DNA of 11,689 nt from Promethearchaeota archaeon (GTDB lineage: Archaea; Asgardarchaeota; Lokiarchaeia; Sigynarchaeales; MK-D1): contig JAEOTN010000106.1 of assembly GCA_016839865.1 (NCBI GenBank), positions 1 through 11,689 of the forward strand, read 5' to 3'. The translations under genes were made by a program, and so were the position numbers. The notes under the pieces were generated by a model. That model ran no database searches. It was not told the origin of the DNA and worked only from the letters and a program-made list of their open reading frames with translations. How positions within the stretch are numbered: the stretch's first letter is position 1; each line of letters begins with the position of its first letter. Positions 7,295 to 11,689 of the stretch are shown in pieces.

Positions 7295-7474
7295 CTATAC
7301 TTCAGATTCCAGTAAATACTTATCTTTTTTCTTAACATATACCATGTGATTACCCCAGGAACTACGACAATAATATGTGTTTCCATCTACTCTTTCGATT
7401 TTTATGGTATATGGGAGATTTCTCTGAATAGCAATCTCTTTGGCAATTTTGTTTACTTCTTCTTCATTACTCAT
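7295..7474 (-). CDS. Small conserved-looking protein, 59 residues, unknown function
   Basis: A short reading frame, ATG 7474 to TAG 7295, that fills the gap between the helicase and the FrhB-like gene. The product starts MSNEEEVNKIAKEIA (charged, helical), then YTIKIERVDGNTYYC, then a WGNHMVYVKKKDKYLLES stretch that looks like a small beta-sheet. It is soluble, without signal peptide or membrane segment, and has a single Cys. Support for coding: GGAG (7484-7487) lies 9 nt before the ATG, the composition is protein-like rather than AT noise, and it fits the gap exactly, ending three bases short of the helicase stop on the other strand. It follows the FrhB-like gene by 64 bp on the same strand and has no clear promoter of its own, so co-transcription is likely. 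No family recognised. Confidence 0.65.
   Translation of the reverse strand: MSNEEEVNKIAKEIAIQRNLPYTIKIERVDGNTYYCRSSWGNHMVYVKKKDKYLLESEV
7325..7330 (+). terminator. T6 tract after the helicase gene
   Basis: Six T about 33 bases after the helicase stop, inside the antisense of the small convergent gene. A plausible archaeal T-tract terminator, weaker than the glgA one. Confidence 0.3.
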
Positions 7475-7510
7475 AATAATAATCTCCGTAAGATAGTACC
7501 ACTCAATTTA

Positions 7511-7532
7511 CCGTAAATCAAAAATGTTACGG
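7511..7532. repeat. Inverted repeat CCGTAA/TTACGG between FrhB-like and small gene
   Basis: Perfect 6-bp arms at 7511-7516 and 7527-7532 with a 10-nt loop. A third CCGTAA copy lies at 7486-7491, overlapping the small gene's ribosome binding site on the minus strand. It could be an operator or an RNA hairpin; the stem is too short to be sure. Confidence 0.5.
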
Positions 7533-7538
7533 AATTGT

Positions 7539-8459
7539 TTAAAATAATGCGTTTAATGTCTCATTATTCAGTTCCAAGTAACCAATTTTTCCATTTTGTA
7601 TTTTTAGTAAATTTTTGATATTACTTACTTTTTTCTTTTTTGCCAATTCAAGGATTTTCCCCATATCAGGAGATTCACTCATAATCGCGAACAATTTACT
7701 TTTTACCGCTTGATCTACTACTTTTTGGCCTAGAGGAGTTCGAATAAGGAGGATTGCATTGCCTTTTTCTTGACCCATGTCTGAATAGGAAATATCTGAA
7801 AACTCTCCAGCGTAATCAATACAATATTGACAACCAGTTGCACCCCCAGCAGCACACATTAATGCAATTTTTAGTGATTGGGATTTAATTCCAGAACGGA
7901 AATCTGAGTATTGCATTTTAGCAATTCCTTGAAAATGACAAGGATTTCCGATTAATCCAATTGATTGCAATCCTGATAAATATGCATCATTTACTCCCGT
8001 AATCAATGGTCCAGTAAAATCCAGATTCCTACTTGAGAAATCAGGTAATTTTTTTGTGTTTTTTATTAATTTAGGGGTGTTGTTGATAGGTTTTTTGCTT
8101 TGATTTTCAGGTATGATAAAAGAATCTACAGCTGAAATGGTGAATGCACTTTCAATTAATGCTTTTAAAATTGATTTTTTCGATGAAACAAGTATAGCTT
8201 TTTCATAATATCCCAAAAATTCATCTTTACGAGTTTTTCCAAACATTTTTTGTTCAAGCTGTGGGATATTTAGGGAAGTTCTTGGGCAACTGTTATAACA
8301 TTGACCCACTACTTCATTACAGGCATCTAGGATTTTTGGTACTCCATCTTTTTGATATTCAATATGGGGACAAAAAGTCCCACAAGCTCCACAATGAGCA
8401 CATAATCCTGCAAAAATGACTTCGGTTTCAAGATTGGGAGAGGCTTTTTCGATCTTCAT
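7539..8459 (-). CDS. Coenzyme F420 hydrogenase/dehydrogenase beta-subunit (FrhB/FdhB-like) protein
   Basis: Family of flavo/iron-sulfur proteins that pass electrons between F420 and Fe-S partners. Seen: ferredoxin-type motif CAHCGACGTFCP with Cys 20, 23, 26 and 30; a second cysteine group at 47, 54 and 58 (GQCYNSCPR), which has three rather than four cysteines; and then the FrhB C-terminal domain with GLIGNPCHFQGI (Cys174), ALMCAAGG, and GCQYCIDYAGEFSDISYSDMG-type sequence. The glycine-rich segment that usually follows the ferredoxin part in this family is replaced by KKSILKALIESAF, so FAD or F420 binding may be altered. Length 306, slightly short for the family. It has its own TATA-like box, so it is probably transcribed apart from the presenilin gene upstream. 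The partner is unknown: no hydrogenase, Hdr or Fdh subunit is visible nearby. Confidence 0.85.
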   Translation of the reverse strand: MKIEKASPNLETEVIFAGLCAHCGACGTFCPHIEYQKDGVPKILDACNEVVGQCYNSCPRTSLNIPQLEQKMFGKTRKDEFLGYYEKAILVSSKKSILKALIESAFTISAVDSFIIPENQSKKPINNTPKLIKNTKKLPDFSSRNLDFTGPLITGVNDAYLSGLQSIGLIGNPCHFQGIAKMQYSDFRSGIKSQSLKIALMCAAGGATGCQYCIDYAGEFSDISYSDMGQEKGNAILLIRTPLGQKVVDQAVKSKLFAIMSESPDMGKILELAKKKKVSNIKNLLKIQNGKIGYLELNNETLNALF

Positions 8460-8485
8460 AAATACCAGTTTAGAATTTTCATTTG

Positions 8486-8496
8486 TTAAAATATGA
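8486..8496 (-). promoter_or_regulatory. TATA box of the FrhB-like gene
   Basis: On the minus strand this reads CATATTTTAA, centred about 32 nt before the ATG at 8459, implying a leader of a few bases. No Shine-Dalgarno precedes that ATG, in agreement. Confidence 0.45.
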
Positions 8497-8518
8497 TACC
8501 ACTAAATCCCACTGGTTT

Positions 8519-8525
8519 AAAAAAA
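8519..8525 (-). terminator. T7 terminator of the presenilin-type gene
   Basis: Seven T on the minus strand, 35 bases after the presenilin stop and before the FrhB-like promoter. It supports separate transcription of the two genes. Confidence 0.45.
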
Positions 8526-8559
8526 CTAATCATGCTTTTTTACGGAAATTGGTTAACAT

Positions 8560-9612
8560 CTAGGGCACGTAAATCCAAAAGAATTTTATATTTATCAACA
8601 ACGCATAACTTGCTACAGCGAATATTAATCCAATAAAAATTGATAAGGGTAAACCTGGCAAAATTGCATTTTTACGTAATGCTCTAATCGTAATAAATGC
8701 TCCAATCAAAATACCCGTTGCAGTGAAAATAGTAACAATTATACTTCCTAACATTGTTAATTGGATACCGGGAAGAATGGGTGTATTAGTAGCAATTAGA
8801 CATCCTGATGTAAGCATACTGTAAAACGCAATATCGCCAATTCCAATTTGTATTTCCGCTTGATCAAAATCCTCTTTGGTTAAATTTCTGACCGCATTGG
8901 ATTCAACTTGCCCCATAATCTCCATTATTCCCTTAATTGGCCCTCTTTTCACGCTGATAAAATCCCAAATACTTACTCCAATTAAAAGAACAATAGTAGT
9001 CCACAATGGCATAGCTATACCCATGAATGCACCTATTAACGTTCCAATCGATATCACATAAATGTTGCGCGGAAATTTCGATAGCTTACCAGAGAAATAT
9101 AGATAAGTTAGCACAAGGGAAATGATAACACAAAACCCCATATATAAATAATAAGCTAATGCGCTTGTTTGTAGAATCGGGACAATTAGAGAACCGAAGA
9201 ATAAGAATAGAGTAAATGTTAGGAACATGAATGCAATAGTCATAATTATTTTCAACACATTCTGTCCCTTCTTCTTCACAAGAATGAATATAATAATGCT
9301 TGAAACAACAGCAAATGCAGTGTAGATTAAACCATTAATTAATCCTTGACCAGCGTTCTCCTCCGGGATAACCGTTTCGAAACCAACAATGGAAGACAGG
9401 TACCAAGCGATAACACCAGAAACAATGATTGCCCCTAGAAGCGGTAAAGTATGAAACTTCATTTGAATGCGATATACGGGTAGAAAACTTGATGGTTGTG
9501 CTGGGTCTAGATCTTCAGTAGGTAACGGTTCCTCATCAGAATCAACATTATCATCTTCAATACGTTCGTCAGGGAATGGTTCAGATTCATCGCCAGTCAT
9601 TAGGCTAGCCAT
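8560..9612 (-). CDS. Presenilin-family intramembrane aspartyl protease (archaeal PSH)
   Basis: Membrane protease that cuts transmembrane helices (peptidase family A22). The 350-residue product has nine predicted hydrophobic segments. The catalytic aspartates are both present: Asp217 in IWDFISV (the usual YD motif of helix 6, here WD) and Asp260 in GIGD (GxGD of helix 7). The helix-9 PAL motif appears as PGLP at 319-322, with Gly in place of Ala. The first 45 residues are a strongly acidic, proline-containing soluble tail (e.g. DDNVDSDEEPLP) ahead of helix 1, which many archaeal homologues lack. Start ATG 9612; ATG 9600 would shorten the tail by four residues. It lies 27 bp after the Mch stop on the same strand without a visible promoter, so it is likely co-transcribed with mch. 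Substrate unknown. Confidence 0.9.
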   Translation of the reverse strand: MASLMTGDESEPFPDERIEDDNVDSDEEPLPTEDLDPAQPSSFLPVYRIQMKFHTLPLLGAIIVSGVIAWYLSSIVGFETVIPEENAGQGLINGLIYTAFAVVSSIIIFILVKKKGQNVLKIIMTIAFMFLTFTLFLFFGSLIVPILQTSALAYYLYMGFCVIISLVLTYLYFSGKLSKFPRNIYVISIGTLIGAFMGIAMPLWTTIVLLIGVSIWDFISVKRGPIKGIMEIMGQVESNAVRNLTKEDFDQAEIQIGIGDIAFYSMLTSGCLIATNTPILPGIQLTMLGSIIVTIFTATGILIGAFITIRALRKNAILPGLPLSIFIGLIFAVASYALLINIKFFWIYVP

Positions 9613-9639
9613 ATATTTACTTGTTAAAAATTTGCTGGT

Positions 9640-10635
9640 TCATATGAAATTTAATTTCTCCGGGGTTAGGCTTCCTTCCGTGTATATATTCCCTGTAGTT
9701 CGATTAATTATTGTGATTTGGGCAGGTGCAAATAGCCCAGGATCGATTTTGTAGAAATCACCACCTACATCCTGCAAAGTTTCAAAAAACGGTTTTCCAT
9801 AGGAAGGAGATGCATTTGAGGGTGCTTTTTTGAACTTAGTTATAAATTCAGATTCTTTACCGTCTGGGATGTCTAAGGTTAAAGTGACATTCCCTGTAAA
9901 CATTATACAATCATTAGTTACTCCCATTGCTTTCATAGCATCATCTAGAACGGGAGCAATTGGACATGTTCCACAACCAGATACAATCCAACTCAAGTTA
10001 ATTCCAAGTTCCATAAATTTATGTAAGGCAGTTTCAACTACACGTGACGCAATTTGAACAGATCCCGCCAAAGAGGTTGTAGGTGCAAATAGTATATGAA
10101 CGTGGTTTTTTTGTACGCCACATTTATCAGCAACATATTGAACAACATTTTCATCGGGTTTTTGAGAGGTCTCCAAGAATATAACGGCAGATTGCCATTT
10201 TTCTGTAAAATTTAAGGAATCAAATATTTCTTTCTCTACACGTGCTAAAGCTCTTGCGGGACCCGAACCCATTGATTTAAAATAGGTTTTCTTCTCCCCA
10301 TTTACCATCTTTTTAGCTTTTACAGTCCATCCAGCATATAGACTACCCATTAAAGCAATGTATGGAAATTGAGTAGCTATCTCGATTAGATCCAGATCGA
10401 TCGAACCAGATTTAGTATTTAGTCTCGCTTTTACTGGAGCCAATTGTACAGAAGCAAGGTCTGCCATTAAGATTCTGCACAAATACAAACTGCCTTCTAA
10501 GTTTGCATTTGTGAAATCATAGAGTTTTGCTCCATTCGAAAGTTCTTCAACAGTAAATCCAAGGTAGTCTTGTTTACTAAGAATCTCGTTTAATAGATGC
10601 TCTGCATTTTTGTTGATGCTGAAATGGGAATTCAT
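9640..10635 (-). CDS. mch: Methenyltetrahydromethanopterin cyclohydrolase
   Basis: Cytosolic enzyme that interconverts 5,10-methenyl-H4MPT and 5-formyl-H4MPT in the methyl branch of the archaeal Wood-Ljungdahl/C1 pathway. Seen: FSINKNAEHLLNEIL at the N-terminus, ELSNGAKLYDF, KSMGSGPARALAR, GCGTCPIAPVLDDAMKAMG with TND after it, YGKPFFETL, and FYKIDPGLFAPAQITI near the C-terminus, all conserved Mch segments. The 331-residue length matches the family (about 315-330). The start is taken as ATG 10635 because the family normally begins just before the S-x-N-K segment; a GTG at 10647 would add four residues. A TATA-like box at 10661-10668 fits a leaderless transcript from the ATG and would exclude the GTG. 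Probably the first gene of a unit with the presenilin-type protease. Confidence 0.96.
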   Translation of the reverse strand: MNSHFSINKNAEHLLNEILSKQDYLGFTVEELSNGAKLYDFTNANLEGSLYLCRILMADLASVQLAPVKARLNTKSGSIDLDLIEIATQFPYIALMGSLYAGWTVKAKKMVNGEKKTYFKSMGSGPARALARVEKEIFDSLNFTEKWQSAVIFLETSQKPDENVVQYVADKCGVQKNHVHILFAPTTSLAGSVQIASRVVETALHKFMELGINLSWIVSGCGTCPIAPVLDDAMKAMGVTNDCIMFTGNVTLTLDIPDGKESEFITKFKKAPSNASPSYGKPFFETLQDVGGDFYKIDPGLFAPAQITIINRTTGNIYTEGSLTPEKLNFI

Positions 10636-10660
10636 TCTTAGTAACACTTCATCTGGTTGG

Positions 10661-10690
10661 AATATAAGGCTAATTTTTAAGTTTTATAAG
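10661..10690 (-). promoter_or_regulatory. Candidate TATA boxes of mch
   Basis: Two minus-strand candidates: CTTATATT (10661-10668), about 29 nt before the ATG and giving a leaderless message, and CTTATAAAAC (10681-10690), which would give a leader of about 25 nt. The first fits the pattern of neighbouring genes better. Confidence 0.4.
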
Positions 10691-10778
10691 CCCTATAATA
10701 AGCTGTTACATTTTCGAGGGTTATTTTTATCGTAGTTTTTATTATTCCCTAATCAAGCTCTTTCATATGGGAGTGTAC

Positions 10779-10790
10779 CTATATACATAT
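10779..10790 (+). promoter_or_regulatory. TATA box of the DHH gene
   Basis: CTATATACATAT, centred about 32 nt before the ATG at 10817, leaving a short leader that contains the GGAG ribosome binding site at 10806-10809 (7 nt before the ATG). The imperfect arms TGTACC (10774-10779) and GGTTACA (10793-10799) flank the box and could form a repressor site; this is weak. Confidence 0.45.
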
Positions 10791-10816
10791 ACGGTTACAG
10801 TTATTGGAGAGCATAA

Positions 10817-11689
10817 ATGGCAAGTACCAATTTCAATGAAAAATTATCTACACTGGTGAATCAAGCGGTTGACTACTTTCACGCAAAGTATGTAACACAA
10901 TTTCGGCAACATTTGAAACATGTGAAATCAAATGAAGATTCTGGTATCTTCGGCAATGTACATATTTACTCACATATCGACACAGATGGATTATGTGCTG
11001 CAGCAATTTTGGCAAGTGCATTACGAAGGGAGGGAATTAGTTACCAAATCACCATTTTGAAACAACTTGATGAACATTACATGCCTGATATAAAAAAAAC
11101 AATGGAACAGAATGATGAATTCGTTTTTTTCCTTGATTTTGGAAGTGGACAACTAAATCTTATCAGCGAATATATTGCTAATGATAAGTATATTATCCTC
11201 GATCATCATCAACCACTGATAGATGAAGATACCAATGAAATTGTAAAGATTTCAGGGATTTTTGTGAATCCTTATAGAGCTGATATAGATGGTAGTACTG
11301 AAATTTGTGGCTCTGGAATTACTTATCTATTTGCTAAATCATTACGTAAGGATAATGTAGATCTTGCGTATTTGGCAATCATTGGAGCAATAGGTGACCA
11401 CCAATATACGGGAGAAGATCAATCTTTTATTGGGGAGAATCACGCAATTTTGGGTGATGCTTTAACATCAAAATTAGTTGTAGAAGAAATAGAACCAGCA
11501 TTGCCTAGGAATGAGTCTTTACCACTTGGTTTGGCAAATTCTCTCCCAGTTAACTTATTTGATGGAGATACGCAACAATCTACACAATTCTTGAAGAAAA
11601 ATGGAATCAAATACGAAAATGATTTGGGGCACCCACGATTTTGGCCGGATCTTTCAAGTACAGAAAAAACTAAACTAACATCCTCTTTA
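10817..11689 (+). CDS. DHH-family phosphoesterase, archaeal RecJ/GAN-like (3' end off window)
   Basis: Predicted metal-dependent single-strand nuclease of the RecJ/Cdc45/GAN group, which in archaea acts in replication and repair, some members bound to GINS. 291 codons are visible, running open to the right edge. Seen: SHIDTDGLCAAAI with Asp55 and Asp57 (motif I), DFGSGQ with Asp107 (motif II), LDHHQP with Asp129-His130-His131 (the DHH motif), IDGSTEICGSGITYLFA, and AIIGAIGDHQ with Asp194 (motif IV). All metal ligands expected in the DHH domain are present, so an active enzyme rather than a Cdc45-like inactive one is likely. The DHHA1 domain would lie beyond the edge. Start ATG 10817 is supported by GGAG 7 nt upstream and a TATA box. 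Divergent from mch. The exact subfamily (GAN, HAN or other RecJ-like) is uncertain. Confidence 0.88.
   Translation, partial: MASTNFNEKLSTLVNQAVDYFHAKYVTQFRQHLKHVKSNEDSGIFGNVHIYSHIDTDGLCAAAILASALRREGISYQITILKQLDEHYMPDIKKTMEQNDEFVFFLDFGSGQLNLISEYIANDKYIILDHHQPLIDEDTNEIVKISGIFVNPYRADIDGSTEICGSGITYLFAKSLRKDNVDLAYLAIIGAIGDHQYTGEDQSFIGENHAILGDALTSKLVVEEIEPALPRNESLPLGLANSLPVNLFDGDTQQSTQFLKKNGIKYENDLGHPRFWPDLSSTEKTKLTSSL

Noticed and set aside
8463..8516. ACCAGT (8463-8468) and ACTGGT (8511-8516) as an inverted repeat around the FrhB-like promoter
   Set aside because: Only six bases with a 42-base spacer; expected by chance and not supported by extended pairing.
8876..9061. Plus-strand frame of 61 residues
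   Set aside because: Antisense to the catalytic region of the presenilin-type protease, which is conserved in the other frame.
9467..10057. Plus-strand frames at 9467-9754 and 9830-10057
   Set aside because: Antisense to the presenilin tail and to mch; the serine-rich product is the mirror of the acidic Asp/Glu codons.
1..11689. CRISPR array, tRNA/rRNA genes, transposons, phage or toxin-antitoxin systems
   Set aside because: All intergenic gaps are under 200 bases; no regularly spaced repeats, cloverleaf-like segments, transposase motifs or terminal inverted repeats were seen.

Overview
The window is AT-rich archaeal chromosome. The evidence is an archaeal-type serine hydroxymethyltransferase, ribosomal protein L35Ae, a PAC2-family protein, an XPD/Rad3-type Fe-S helicase, methenyl-H4MPT cyclohydrolase (Mch), a coenzyme F420 FrhB-like flavo/iron-sulfur protein, an archaeal presenilin homologue and a GAN/RecJ-like DHH phosphoesterase. 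TATA boxes sit about 25-30 nt before several starts, and leaderless and Shine-Dalgarno starts are mixed. L35Ae together with H4MPT and F420 enzymes would fit an Asgard archaeon, but nothing here proves that placement; it is inference.

Layout. At 3-1280 (+) is the 3' part of an SHMT gene cut by the left edge. Facing it on the minus strand are L35Ae (1343-1630) and, upstream of it, a PAC2-family gene (1757-2569) whose product ends in a proteasome-docking HbYX-like tail. Divergent from PAC2 is a glycogen-synthase-like gene (2672-4468, +). It converges on, and overlaps, a six-helix membrane protein of unknown function (4435-5232, -). The helicase (5354-7291, +) follows. The minus-strand block 10635-7295 reads Mch, presenilin-type protease, FrhB-like protein, then a 59-residue small protein (7295-7474). 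Divergent from Mch, a DHH nuclease-like gene (10817 to the right edge, +) is cut off.

How the genes may work together. SHMT and Mch both act on one-carbon units carried by tetrahydro(methano)pterin, and the FrhB-like protein belongs to a family that moves electrons to or from F420. An H4MPT/F420 C1 metabolism is therefore likely in this organism. Helicase and DHH genes belong to DNA repair/replication; L35Ae and PAC2 to protein synthesis and protein turnover. Apart from the close Mch-presenilin spacing (27 bp), promoter and terminator signals suggest mostly independent short transcripts rather than one large system. No CRISPR array, transposon, tRNA or rRNA was seen, and no intergenic stretch exceeds 300 bases. 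I did not find a clear new multi-gene system. The best leads are the HbYX-like PAC2 tail, the degenerate FrhB-like protein beside Mch and presenilin, and a short sequence repeated just after two consecutive stop codons.
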